A DNA stretch of 24,470 bases from Syntrophomonas sp. UBA4922 (GCA_002398825.1 DHBS01000009.1:1-24470), one strand, 5' to 3'. Positions 1 through 6,674 are shown, counted from the stretch's first letter. Numbers and translations are program-made. Notes: generated from the letters alone by a model not told the origin.

Positions 1-552
1 CCTGATCCACCAGGTGGCATAAGTACTGAACTTATAACCCTTACGGTAATCGAACTTTTCGACGGCTTTCATCAAACCCAGGTTGCCTTCCTGAATGAGA
101 TCCAGGAAAAGCATGCCCCGGCCCACGTAGCGCTTGGCGATGCTGACCACCAGTCTGAGATTGGCCTCTACCAGCTGCCGCTTGGCTTCTTCATCCCCGG
201 CTTCAATACGTTGAGCCAGATCAATTTCCTCTTCCGCCAACAGCAGCCTCACCCGGCCAATTTCTTTAAGGTACATGCGTACCGGATCATCTATCTCAAT
301 GCCGTCCGGCACCGTGATTTCCTCGGTTTCCAGGCTTTCGCTTTCCAGCTCTTCTTCGCCCTCTAGTTCGGATTCGGATCCAACACCAATACCCAGAGAT
401 TGGAGATGTTCAAGAATGTCATCCATATTATCAGACTCCAGGTTAAAACCCTGTAAGTCATCGATGATTTCATCATAGGTAAGGTTTTTCTTCTTTTTGC
501 CTTTTTCGGCTAAAACACCGACCGCGTCCGCTAATTTTCGGTCCATTTTCAT
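1..552 (-). CDS. rpoD: RNA polymerase primary sigma factor (RpoD/SigA), N-terminal 184 codons, partial
   Basis: The frame is open to the left edge, so only the amino-terminal half is present. The protein starts with a basic stretch, has a very acidic segment around residues 50-80, then region 1.2 (DDPVRMYLKEIGRVRLL) and regions 2.1-2.3: NLRLVVSIAKRYVGRGM, DLIQEGNLGLMKAVEKFDY and FSTYATWWIR. These are hallmark core-binding and -10-recognition segments of the housekeeping sigma-70 factor, which directs RNA polymerase to vegetative promoters. The ATG at 550-552 follows a GGGGGG run and overlaps the dnaG stop as ATGA, so the two genes should be translationally coupled. dnaG followed by rpoD is the classical macromolecular-synthesis pairing. 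Regions 3 and 4 lie outside the window, so full length cannot be judged. Confidence 0.97.
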   Translation of the reverse strand, partial: MKMDRKLADAVGVLAEKGKKKKNLTYDEIIDDLQGFNLESDNMDDILEHLQSLGIGVGSESELEGEEELESESLETEEITVPDGIEIDDPVRMYLKEIGRVRLLLAEEEIDLAQRIEAGDEEAKRQLVEANLRLVVSIAKRYVGRGMLFLDLIQEGNLGLMKAVEKFDYRKGYKFSTYATWWIR

Positions 553-2330
553 TGTATCCCCCCTTCCCGGGTTTGGTGTAGGAATGTATCTAGATCTAAT
601 ATCAAACGCAAAACAGTATGAAATCCTCCATCATTGCGAAGATGTTCCAACCGTTGATGCAAGTTCCTCCATCGGGCTCTGTACCGCTGGCGCTGAACAC
701 CGCGGATAAAGTACCATAATTCGGCATCGTTTAAGCGAAATCCTTCGTCCCATCTTATATCCAGCCGGGCCAACAATGCTTCCAGGCCTTCGCCCTGTAC
801 GGCTTGCTGCAATTCCAAAGAGTGGGTTCCTGAAAAGCCGTACATTTCATAACATATGGCGGCCAGGCGATTGTAATGCCTGGAAGAAAAACATTCTAAT
901 CCAATATTTGAGGCTATAATTTCCGCAATATCCCGGTTATGCAGCATATTTGCCAGTATTTTCTCTTCCATACTATAATTTCCGTACTGTATATTATCCC
1001 TGTTTACTGGACTTTTATTCTTGAGATATTGCTTTCTTGGCCCGGTATGGCCCTCAATCTCTTTCAATATTAAGTTTTCTTCTATTTTTAATAGTCTGGA
1101 TAACATCTTAGTATAATTGTCGCGTAAAATACCGCTCTCCAGACTCTTGATATCATCTTTAACCGCATTTATGACTCTGATTTTGGCCTGCAAATTCAGC
1201 GAATTTTCTGCAGCTATAGACCTTTTTACCTTAAATTCAATATAACTCACTCTATTATTCTGGATATATTGCAGGAATTCCTCTTTTCCGTGTTCATCCA
1301 GAAAATCATCGGGATCTTGTCCTGCCGGAAGTGTCAGGACCTCAACATTAAAGCCCTGTTCAGCCAGCAATTCGACTGCTCTCAAGGTTTCTCTCTGACC
1401 GGCTTCATCACCGTCATACAACACCAGCACATTCTCCGCGTAACGCCTGAGCAGTTGGGTTTGTTCTCTGGTTAAAGCGGTCCCCAGCGAGGCTACTGCA
1501 TAATTGACGCCATGCTGGTGCAGCTTCAGACAGTCCATATATCCTTCCACCAGTATGACCTGGTTTTCTTTGCGGACAGCCTCCCTGGCCTGGTAGAGGC
1601 CATAGAGATGATGGCGTTTTACATAAACCTCGGTTTCCGGGGTGTTGAGGTACTTGGGTACTTGATCTTCAAGGATACGGCCCCCGAAGCCCACTATATT
1701 GCCCTGATAATCAAATATTGGGAAAATTATGCGATCCCTGAAGAGATCGTAATAAGCATCTCCACTTTTATTACGTTTAATCAGCCCGGATTCTTTAACC
1801 CATTCCTGATCAAATCCTTTTCCCAGCAGATAATTTGAAACCCGGTTCCATTCGTTGGGGGCGTAGCCGACCTGAAAACGCTTTACGGTCTCCTCGTCCA
1901 GCCGCCTTTTCAACAGGTATTGCCTGGCTTTAGCCGCGCTCGCCTCTTCCAATCCCCCCTGGAACCAGGCGGCAGCAGCCTTATTGACCTCCACCACCCT
2001 TTTAAAGCGGTCCACTCCTTTATTAAACTGGGTACTCTGCAGTTGAACTCCAGCCCGGCTGGCCAGCAGCTGCACCGCTTCCGGAAATTCCAGCCCGTCC
2101 CGCTTCATGACATAGGTGAAAAGATTGCCCCCGGCGTGGCAGCCGAAACAGTAAAACATATTTTTCCCCGGGGTGACACTGAAAGACGGGGTCTTCTCCG
2201 CATGGAAAGGGCACAAGCCCCAGTAGCGGTCGCCCTTACGGCTCAATTTCACTGATTCTGATACCACATCCAGGATATCGATGCGGTGGTTGATTTCCGA
2301 TAGTACATTTTCATCATAATAAGTACCCAT
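549..2330 (-). CDS. dnaG: DNA primase DnaG
   Basis: Synthesises RNA primers at the replication fork, working with the replicative helicase. The 593-residue protein is of normal length. An N-terminal CHC2 zinc ribbon is visible (C40, H43, C61, C64 in CPFH...CFGC). The catalytic TOPRIM core carries VEGYMD near residue 261 (E262) and the metal-binding DGD at 306-308. The C-terminal ~140 residues match the position of the helicase-binding domain but are poorly conserved, as usual. The ATG is preceded by AGGTGA with suitable spacing. The stop overlaps the rpoD start by four bases. A good -10 (TATAAT) lies about 45 bases upstream of the start. No defects seen. Confidence 0.98.
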   Translation of the reverse strand: MGTYYDENVLSEINHRIDILDVVSESVKLSRKGDRYWGLCPFHAEKTPSFSVTPGKNMFYCFGCHAGGNLFTYVMKRDGLEFPEAVQLLASRAGVQLQSTQFNKGVDRFKRVVEVNKAAAAWFQGGLEEASAAKARQYLLKRRLDEETVKRFQVGYAPNEWNRVSNYLLGKGFDQEWVKESGLIKRNKSGDAYYDLFRDRIIFPIFDYQGNIVGFGGRILEDQVPKYLNTPETEVYVKRHHLYGLYQAREAVRKENQVILVEGYMDCLKLHQHGVNYAVASLGTALTREQTQLLRRYAENVLVLYDGDEAGQRETLRAVELLAEQGFNVEVLTLPAGQDPDDFLDEHGKEEFLQYIQNNRVSYIEFKVKRSIAAENSLNLQAKIRVINAVKDDIKSLESGILRDNYTKMLSRLLKIEENLILKEIEGHTGPRKQYLKNKSPVNRDNIQYGNYSMEEKILANMLHNRDIAEIIASNIGLECFSSRHYNRLAAICYEMYGFSGTHSLELQQAVQGEGLEALLARLDIRWDEGFRLNDAELWYFIRGVQRQRYRARWRNLHQRLEHLRNDGGFHTVLRLILDLDTFLHQTREGGIQ

Positions 2331-2372
2331 AGTGTCACCTATATTCTCTGTTCACCTTCAAAATCCTGCCTA

Positions 2373-2378
2373 ATTATA
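2373..2378 (-). promoter_or_regulatory. Candidate -10 box for dnaG-rpoD
   Basis: On the minus strand the dgt-dnaG gap contains a perfect TATAAT. A matching -35 is weak (GATTAG at 17 bases, overlapping the end of dgt). It may be a vegetative promoter for dnaG-rpoD, but the -35 is poor and read-through from dgt is equally possible. Confidence 0.35.
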
Positions 2379-2395
2379 GCGAAATTTGCCTAAAG

Positions 2396-3469
2396 CTAAT
2401 CTACTATGTCATCCCCGGAAAATATCTTGAACTGATCCGGCACCAGCGACCTGGGTACATATACATTTTCGAAAATACTGATGCAGTATTCATCGCTCAT
2501 CCCTGCAATATAGTCGGCCACCGCTCTTTCCAAGCCCTCCTGCTCAGCAATCTCCAAGTACAGCGGAGTCATGCGCAGCGGATTTTTGAGGAAGTAGCTG
2601 TAGAGGTGCTCTATCACAAAGCCGGCCCGTTTGCGTTCCGCAAGGCACACCGATCCATTATAAATAGCCTCGAACATGAATTGCCTCAAACCGCGCAAGG
2701 CCTCCTCTACCGGCGGTGAAGGCTCAATAAGCGGAACCTCTCCGGGCTTTAACCGGCTCAGGCTGTATTCTATGGTATCAATCACCAGGGTGGCAATCCG
2801 CTGGCTGTGGCTGCTGCCAAGAACATCGATGAACTGCCGGGGCAGATCCTGCAAGGATAAGAGCCCTCCGCGGATACTGTCGTCAATATCGTGCTGCACA
2901 TAGGCGATTTTATCACTGAGGCGAATAACCCGGCCTTCTGCGGTACTGGCCAGATGCGCCTGCCCGCCGTAGCCGCTGTGGTGTAAAACCCCGTCCAATA
3001 CCTCCCGGGACAGATTCAGCCCCGGTCCCCGGCGGTGCTGCTCAACCCGGGTCAGAACGCGGATGCTGTTTTCATTGTGTCGAAATCCCCCGGGCAGCAG
3101 CTGGTTGAGTATCTCTTCACCGGCATGGGCAAAAGGGGTATGCCCCACATCATGCGCCAGAGCCATGGCCTCGATCAGATCGATGTTAAGGTTCAACCCG
3201 GCGCCGATGGTCTTGGCGATCTGATTGACCTCCAGGGTATGGGTTAAACGGCTGCGGTAATGGTCTCCCCGCGGGGCGATAAAAACCTGGGTCTTGTGTT
3301 TTAAGCGGCGGAAAGATTTGGAATGCACCACCCGGTCGCGATCAACCATAAAACAGGTCCTTATGGGATCGGGTGGTTCGCTCCTGATTCGCCCCCATGA
3401 ATTGACAGCCAGCATGGCATGTGGACCTAACCAGGAATTTTCCCGCTTTTCGATTTCCTCACGGATCAT
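2396..3469 (-). CDS. dgt: Deoxyguanosinetriphosphate triphosphohydrolase-like protein (HD superfamily)
   Basis: Hydrolyses dNTPs, classically dGTP, to the nucleoside plus triphosphate, and so influences dNTP pools. The HD metal site is complete: RLTHTLEV (H77), ALAHDVGHTPFAHAGE (H106, D107, H110) and a later DDSIRGG segment. The motif SKSFRRLKHKTQVF near residues 50-63 is typical of the bacterial dGTPase-like group. I chose the ATG at 3467-3469 (357 residues, family-like length): it follows AAGGGGG by about 10 bases, and the extra 40 upstream residues of the open frame do not look like a family N-terminus. A weak promoter can be proposed at 3509-3537 (TTGTAG, 17 bases, TATGAA). Its place just upstream of dnaG is common in Clostridia. 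The true substrate cannot be read from sequence. Confidence 0.93.
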   Translation of the reverse strand: MIREEIEKRENSWLGPHAMLAVNSWGRIRSEPPDPIRTCFMVDRDRVVHSKSFRRLKHKTQVFIAPRGDHYRSRLTHTLEVNQIAKTIGAGLNLNIDLIEAMALAHDVGHTPFAHAGEEILNQLLPGGFRHNENSIRVLTRVEQHRRGPGLNLSREVLDGVLHHSGYGGQAHLASTAEGRVIRLSDKIAYVQHDIDDSIRGGLLSLQDLPRQFIDVLGSSHSQRIATLVIDTIEYSLSRLKPGEVPLIEPSPPVEEALRGLRQFMFEAIYNGSVCLAERKRAGFVIEHLYSYFLKNPLRMTPLYLEIAEQEGLERAVADYIAGMSDEYCISIFENVYVPRSLVPDQFKIFSGDDIVD

Positions 3470-3570
3470 ACGCCATACACCCCCTTGAAAATCAACTCGA
3501 ATTATCTCTTCATAATTATGTGCTAGTAATACTACAATCACCCAGGCGAATCCTTTATTACTTTGTCGTA

Positions 3571-3614
3571 CCCGGGCTCTCCCGGGCAAGCCAGAAACGT
3601 CCCCGCCGGCTTGC
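3571..3614. repeat. REP-like double stem-loop carrying a GGGGACGTTTCT loop
   Basis: Two adjacent dyads: CCCGGG-CTCT-CCCGGG (3571-3586) and a 7-bp perfect pair GCAAGCC (3586-3592) / GGCTTGC (3608-3614). The loop of the second reads GGGGACGTTTCT on the minus strand, closely resembling the loop at 22941-22953. With the terminator at 3661-3698 it makes up most of the 3470-3807 gap, where I see no gene. Confidence 0.55.
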
Positions 3615-3660
3615 GCATAAGCGGCCTACCCTTTGGTTTTTCAAGAATTCCCCCCATGCG

Positions 3661-3698
3661 CGAGAAAAGACGGGCCAAGACGCCGTCTTGACCCGCCG
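3661..3698 (-). terminator. Rho-independent terminator downstream of sugE
   Basis: On the minus strand the 11-bp stem CGGGTCAAGAC / GTCTTGGCCCG (one G-U type mismatch) encloses a GGC loop and is followed by TCTTTTCT. It lies about 110 bases after the sugE stop and before dgt, so it isolates the accessory insert from the dgt-dnaG-rpoD unit. Confidence 0.7.
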
Positions 3699-3807
3699 GG
3701 GTCTGTGTTCTGGCTATTGCTTATTGAAACTGGCCGGTGCGAATGTCGGCAAAATATGCCAATCAACATTTTTCATGGTTATGAAACACTTTTGAAATGC
3801 AAATTGA

Positions 3808-4128
3808 TTAATGAGCAGATGATATTTTCAATCCTATAATCCCGATTAATATAAATCCAATACAAATTAACCTTATGAGGTCAGCCGGTTCTCTGAAAAG
3901 AACGATTCCCAATATCACAGTGCCAACTGCGCCGATTCCTGTCCAAATAGCATAAGCTGTCCCTAAGGGAAGACTTCGCAATGCCAATGATAAGAAATAA
4001 AAGCTTGCTATCATTCCCATTACGGTTAATATACTCGGCCCAAGCTTGGTAAAACCGTGAGTATATTTCAAGCCTATAGCCCAGGCTACTTCCAAAAGTC
4101 CTGCTATAACCAAGAATACCCATTTCAT
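3808..4128 (-). CDS. sugE: SMR-family guanidinium exporter (Gdx/SugE type)
   Basis: A 106-residue, four-helix membrane protein of the small multidrug resistance family, expected to work as a dual-topology dimer exchanging guanidinium for protons across the cytoplasmic membrane. The N-terminus LLEVAWAIGLKYTHGF is the SugE signature. The binding-site residues known for the Gdx subgroup are all in place: E13, W16, S42, Y59 and W62. The ATG at 4126-4128 follows GGAGTGA; a longer open frame upstream runs through the riboswitch and is not real. It is preceded by a guanidine-I riboswitch, which makes guanidinium the likely substrate over quaternary ammonium drugs. It is a single gene, not a YkkCD-like pair. 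The gene lies in an accessory insert between dgt and ppdK and has its own promoter and terminator. Confidence 0.93.
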   Translation of the reverse strand: MKWVFLVIAGLLEVAWAIGLKYTHGFTKLGPSILTVMGMIASFYFLSLALRSLPLGTAYAIWTGIGAVGTVILGIVLFREPADLIRLICIGFILIGIIGLKISSAH

Positions 4129-4156
4129 GTTCTTCACTCCTGTCATTAATTTAAAG

Positions 4157-4194
4157 TAAAAAGGCCCGGAAGATACTTGTAATATCTCCCAGGC
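4157..4194 (-). terminator. Riboswitch-controlled intrinsic terminator in the sugE leader
   Basis: On the minus strand GCCTGGGAGATA pairs with TATCTTCCGGGC (two G-U pairs) around a short loop and is followed by TTTTT. The 5' arm includes the conserved aptamer 3' end (GCCTGGGAGA), so ligand binding and terminator formation are mutually exclusive. That is the expected ON-switch arrangement. Confidence 0.82.
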
Positions 4195-4277
4195 TTTTAT
4201 CCTTCCGTGAACACAGATGACTGTGCGTTTTATCTCGGTCCAGACCAGTTCTTTACCCAAAACTGCGGAACCCTATA
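4183..4277 (-). ncRNA. Guanidine-I riboswitch (ykkC class) upstream of sugE
   Basis: Read on the minus strand, the leader holds the conserved blocks of the ykkC aptamer in the right order: TAGGGTTCCG, then CTGGTCTGGACCGAGA, then AAACGCAC, ACACGGA-like TCACGGAAGGATAAAAGCC and TGGGAGA. From knowledge of the class, it binds free guanidinium and raises expression of downstream exporters or degradation enzymes. The 3' end overlaps an intrinsic terminator just before sugE, consistent with transcription control. Identification is by recalled consensus, not by a covariance-model score. Confidence 0.92.
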
Positions 4278-4306
4278 AACCTCAAAATATAAAATTTTCT
4301 CTTAAG

Positions 4307-4335
4307 AAGATAACATATGCCATTAACTATTTCAA
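4307..4335 (-). promoter_or_regulatory. Promoter of the guanidine riboswitch-sugE unit
   Basis: TTGAAA (4330-4335) and TATCTT (4307-4312) are separated by exactly 17 bases on the minus strand. Transcription would start about 20-25 bases before the aptamer. The -10 matches consensus at four of six positions. Confidence 0.55.
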
Positions 4336-4436
4336 GTTCTATTTCGATTGGTATTTCGCCTTTCAGCGCGGCCTGTGCGGCAGCTATCAAAATAGACCAA
4401 TCACTATTCCAAGCAAATTTCATTACCTTTACAACT

Positions 4437-4459
4437 TGACTTACGGAAGAGTGAAGTCA
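4437..4459. promoter_or_regulatory. Possible operator dyad TGACTT-N11-AAGTCA
   Basis: A 6-bp inverted repeat lies within and just after a TTGACT hexamer on the plus strand, an arrangement reminiscent of MerR-type operators. The nearest -10 candidates give spacers of 19 (TGCGTA, poor) or 23 bases (TATAAA, too long), and no plus-strand gene follows, so its function is unproven. Confidence 0.2.
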
Positions 4460-4708
4460 TTGCGTATAAAACATGGAGTTCATAATCGCAAGGAGCATTT
4501 GCCGAAGGCACGCCTTGCTGAAAATGCAAGCCATTTCACCTATATATAACCAGCAAAAAATGTCATCTCCACGACGGACTTCCTTTTTAAGGTCAATATG
4601 TTTGTCCAGCCTACAATAACCAGCCATAATCCTGGCGTGTATCGACAACCGCGTCAATATATACGCTGTTTTCCTTGATTTGATAGCCGTTAACCAAGCT
4701 GTTTTGCC

Positions 4709-5587
4709 CTATCCTTTTATAGAACATTTCTTCCGAACAGGAATCCAAACTTCACTATAAGCGTACTCTTTTTTGTCTTTATCCATTTTAGTAAAGGAAA
4801 AAGCAGGGGCATTGATTACTTCATAATTGGAAGAGGGTAGCCATTCTGAATATACTGTTGCCATTGTTTTTTGTAACGCAGAAGGAAATGGGCCTTCATT
4901 TGGGAATATTGCCCAAGTATAAGCTTCGACCGGCACCTTTTCCAATAGATCACTTACCTGATTTTCAGTCGTTAAAATGCCTATCAGATGAGTTAAATCT
5001 CCTTCTTCTTTTAGGAAATTAGCGTCTGCCTCATAAGAAGCATTAACGATCTCATAAGGTTCAATATTTTGAAGAGAATGCATTTCTTCTTTTTGTTCGT
5101 CCGTTATACTTTCTGCAAGTTTTACAATCTCGTTATTGACGCCTTCAAATTGCATAGGGACACGTTTGCTTACCCCGACTAAATTAAAGGCCGGTTTGTC
5201 TTCAATTCTAAATTCCATACTACTTCCTCCTTTGACGGTGATTACGAATGAAAGTTTGGGAAACGACTTACTTATGCCCTTTTTAATTACATCCGAGGGT
5301 AAAAAACCGCTCCACTTTTTAAATGCTCGAGTAAAGCCGTCCATGGACTGATAACCATATTTCAAAGCAACGTCCGTTACTTTTTTTCCATGCAATAAAT
5401 CCATACTCGCTTCCGACAATTTTCTGTTTTTGATATATTCACTAAGGGTCAACCCTGAAAGATAAAAAAATATCTTTCTAAAGTGATACTCAGAAACCCC
5501 GGCATACTCAGAAATGATTTCAAGGGACAGGTCCTCAGTTAAATGCTCTTCAATGTAGTCAATCACATGATTTAATTGGTGTAACAT
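4709..5587 (-). CDS. AraC-family transcriptional regulator with GyrI-like effector domain
   Basis: A 292-residue regulator with the reversed domain order of the Rob/GyrI branch. Residues ~1-105 form the double helix-turn-helix of AraC proteins (LSLEIISEYAGVSEYHFRKI and VTDVALKYGYQSMDGFTRAFKKW), and residues ~115-292 form a GyrI-like small-molecule-binding domain (EFRIEDKPAFNLVGVSKRV near its start, YSEVWIPVRKK at the end). Such proteins usually sense drugs or other amphipathic compounds. The start at 5585-5587 is chosen because an AAGGAGGAG ribosome site lies just before it; an ATG 15 bases upstream overlaps that site. An 18-bp palindrome sits in its promoter region, suggesting autoregulation. 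Target genes are unknown; the adjacent exporter has a separate riboswitch control. Confidence 0.9.
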   Translation of the reverse strand: MLHQLNHVIDYIEEHLTEDLSLEIISEYAGVSEYHFRKIFFYLSGLTLSEYIKNRKLSEASMDLLHGKKVTDVALKYGYQSMDGFTRAFKKWSGFLPSDVIKKGISKSFPKLSFVITVKGGSSMEFRIEDKPAFNLVGVSKRVPMQFEGVNNEIVKLAESITDEQKEEMHSLQNIEPYEIVNASYEADANFLKEEGDLTHLIGILTTENQVSDLLEKVPVEAYTWAIFPNEGPFPSALQKTMATVYSEWLPSSNYEVINAPAFSFTKMDKDKKEYAYSEVWIPVRKKCSIKG

Positions 5588-5608
5588 TAGCTCCTCCTTC
5601 ATATCTAC

Positions 5609-5650
5609 ATAATACCAAGCCTGCTTTTACGATGCTCGACATGTTGAGCA
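5609..5650 (-). promoter_or_regulatory. Promoter and palindromic operator of the AraC-type gene
   Basis: On the minus strand a TATTAT -10 (5609-5614) lies about 20 bases before the ribosome site. The -35 position is occupied by a near-perfect 18-bp palindrome (5633-5650, TGCTCAACATGTCGAGCA, eight of nine pairs). A poor -35 overlapped by a dyad is what one expects for an activator- or autorepressor-controlled promoter. Confidence 0.4.
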
Positions 5651-5673
5651 CAAAAAATATCGGGTGGAGTGAG

Positions 5674-5721
5674 AAGGGGACGGGGTCATCGTCACACTAG
5701 TGTCAATAACCCTGTCCCCTT
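5674..5721. repeat. REP-like palindromic element with GGGGAC ends
   Basis: A 48-bp imperfect inverted repeat: arms AAGGGGACGGGGT and (as complement) AAGGGGACAGGGT, with a central near-palindrome around ACACTAGTGT. It lies between the AraC gene and the small membrane protein gene, is not followed by a U-run on either strand, and shares GGGGACGG with elements at 3571-3614 and 22934-22960. Confidence 0.6.
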
Positions 5722-5758
5722 GTCACTTACTGATTTCACATTATGGAACGCTTTGGAT

Positions 5759-5932
5759 TTATTTTTTCGATATCCGCTTATCAATTTGATAAAACACTTC
5801 ACCTAATACAAGGCAGATTAAGGCGAATATAAGTATTTTAATAATCTCAAAGCCAGGCAATAGCACATATCCTGATATACCGCCCAAAACAATTGCAAAC
5901 ACAATTAAGCAGAGCCGACCGACACGATTCAT
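5759..5932 (-). CDS. Small two-helix membrane protein of unknown function (57 aa)
   Basis: The ATG at 5930-5932 follows AGGAG with an 8-base spacing, and the frame runs 57 codons to TAA. The product starts MNRVGRLCLIVFAIVLGG, has two hydrophobic segments (about residues 6-26 and 29-46) separated by a short PGFE turn, and ends with a charged tail (QIDKRISKK). I do not recognise a family. It starts 49 bases after the YafQ-like toxin stop on the same strand with no terminator between, so it may be co-transcribed with the toxin-antitoxin pair. The good ribosome site and the clean amphipathic layout support a real gene; a chance frame cannot be excluded. Confidence 0.6.
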   Translation of the reverse strand: MNRVGRLCLIVFAIVLGGISGYVLLPGFEIIKILIFALICLVLGEVFYQIDKRISKK

Positions 5933-5981
5933 AAATAATTCTCCTGAAAATTCCTATTAATCGAACACAAATCTATTTCCA

Positions 5982-6260
5982 TTATTTCTTAAATAAATCT
6001 GCATGAGTACCTGTACGGGTGAGCGTAAGAGTTAGAACGTCGTTTTCTATGATATAAATCAGCAGCCAGTCCGGTTGTATATGACATTCTCTAAAACCTT
6101 CCAAGCTGCCTTTCAATGCATGGTCATTGTATTTTTGTGCTAGTGGTCGTCCATTGATTAATTCGCCAATCACATATTCAAAGGGTTTAGAATCAAAACC
6201 TCGCTTCATCATAAGCCTAAATTCTTTCTTGAAACGAGAGGTTCTGTTAATCTTCATCAT
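5982..6260 (-). CDS. yafQ: YafQ-family mRNA interferase toxin (RelE/ParE superfamily)
   Basis: A 92-residue ribosome-dependent endoribonuclease toxin that would cut translating mRNA when freed from its antitoxin. The motif HALKGSLEGFRECHIQPDWL and the C-terminal RTGTHADLF are diagnostic for YafQ. Residues matching the E. coli YafQ catalytic and core positions are all present: H47, H60, D64, W65, R82, H86 and F90, so it should be active. Its ATG (6258-6260, or the adjacent one at 6255-6257) overlaps the antitoxin gene by 14 bases, giving translational coupling; the GGAGG within the antitoxin end is about 12 bases away. Confidence 0.93.
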   Translation of the reverse strand: MMKINRTSRFKKEFRLMMKRGFDSKPFEYVIGELINGRPLAQKYNDHALKGSLEGFRECHIQPDWLLIYIIENDVLTLTLTRTGTHADLFKK

Positions 6261-6537
6261 CGCTGTTCAAATCCTCCATCAGCTCTGCTACGCTATTATA
6301 GCTTTTGGCCGGGATTTTGCCAGCTGCGATATCACGAGCTTCCTGCATAGCGGCAAGTGTTTCGGCGTTGTACTGAGGATTTTTAACCTCAAACGGTAAC
6401 CCGCCTACAAGAATAACTTGATGAAGAAATATATTGATCGCTTCCGCGGTTGAAAGCCCCAATGTTTTGAGGGTAGCCTCAACACCAGCTTTAACAGAAG
6501 CTTCAACACGAATGTGCAATGTTTCTGATTTAGCCAT
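6247..6537 (-). CDS. dinJ: RelB/DinJ-family antitoxin
   Basis: A 96-residue protein that should neutralise the downstream YafQ-like toxin and repress the operon. The N-terminus MAKSETLHIRVEASVKAG is the ribbon-helix-helix DNA-binding segment of RelB/DinJ proteins, followed by the family helix LSTAEAINIFLHQVILVGGLPFE. The acidic C-terminus (ELMEDLNSDDED) would be the toxin-wrapping part. The start at 6535-6537 is fixed by GGAGGTGA immediately upstream; a longer frame reaching 6594 would begin inside the promoter. A strong promoter with an overlapping inverted repeat precedes it, as expected for conditional autoregulation. Confidence 0.93.
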   Translation of the reverse strand: MAKSETLHIRVEASVKAGVEATLKTLGLSTAEAINIFLHQVILVGGLPFEVKNPQYNAETLAAMQEARDIAAGKIPAKSYNSVAELMEDLNSDDED

Positions 6538-6565
6538 AGTGCTCACCTCCAATATTATCGCATCC

Positions 6566-6594
6566 ATTGTATCGCGTTTTATATACAATTTCAA
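6566..6594 (-). promoter_or_regulatory. Toxin-antitoxin promoter with overlapping operator
   Basis: TTGAAA (6589-6594), 17-base spacer, TACAAT (6566-6571) on the minus strand. A perfect inverted repeat ATTGTAT / ATACAAT (6566-6572 and 6583-6589, 10-base centre) spans the spacer and the -10 box and touches the last base of the -35, so a bound antitoxin would block polymerase. Spacing and position are ideal for RelB/DinJ autoregulation. Confidence 0.75.
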
Positions 6595-6611
6595 TGCTAA
6601 TGCGTGCCATT

Positions 6612-6645
6612 CATTAAAATAAGGGAAGCCATTCCAGCTTCCCCC
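6612..6645 (-). terminator. Rho-independent terminator of the ccpN-PPDK regulator-ppdK operon
   Basis: On the minus strand GGGAAGC and GCTTCCC pair around a 7-base loop and are followed by TTATTTTAAT, about 30 bases after the ppdK stop. Confidence 0.75.
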
Positions 6646-6674
6646 GTCTTATGCTTTGATTTTATGAATTAGTC

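Larger units (their letters stand above)
4253..4700 (-). pseudogene. Decayed or non-coding stretch with possible gene remnants
   Basis: The gap between sugE and the AraC gene (4129-4708) has no convincing intact gene. Two short minus-strand pieces look more protein-like than chance: 4253-4423 would encode 56 residues starting MKFAWNSDWSILIAAAQ, with AAAGG only two bases before its ATG and its end running into the riboswitch; and around 4615-4700 a frame reads SLVNGYQIKENSVYIDAVV before a stop. Neither matches a family I recognise. A hairpin (GCATTT...AAATGC with an inner AAGGC/GCCTT) sits at 4495-4527. Remnants of genes lost on integration of neighbouring cassettes is an inference. Confidence 0.2.

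Noticed and set aside
3470..3589. Forty-residue N-terminal extension of the dgt frame
   Set aside because: The internal ATG has an AAGGGGG site and restores family length; the extension is translated promoter region.
4217..4549. 110-codon plus-strand open frame
   Set aside because: It covers the complement of the riboswitch and its promoter; composition is not protein-like.
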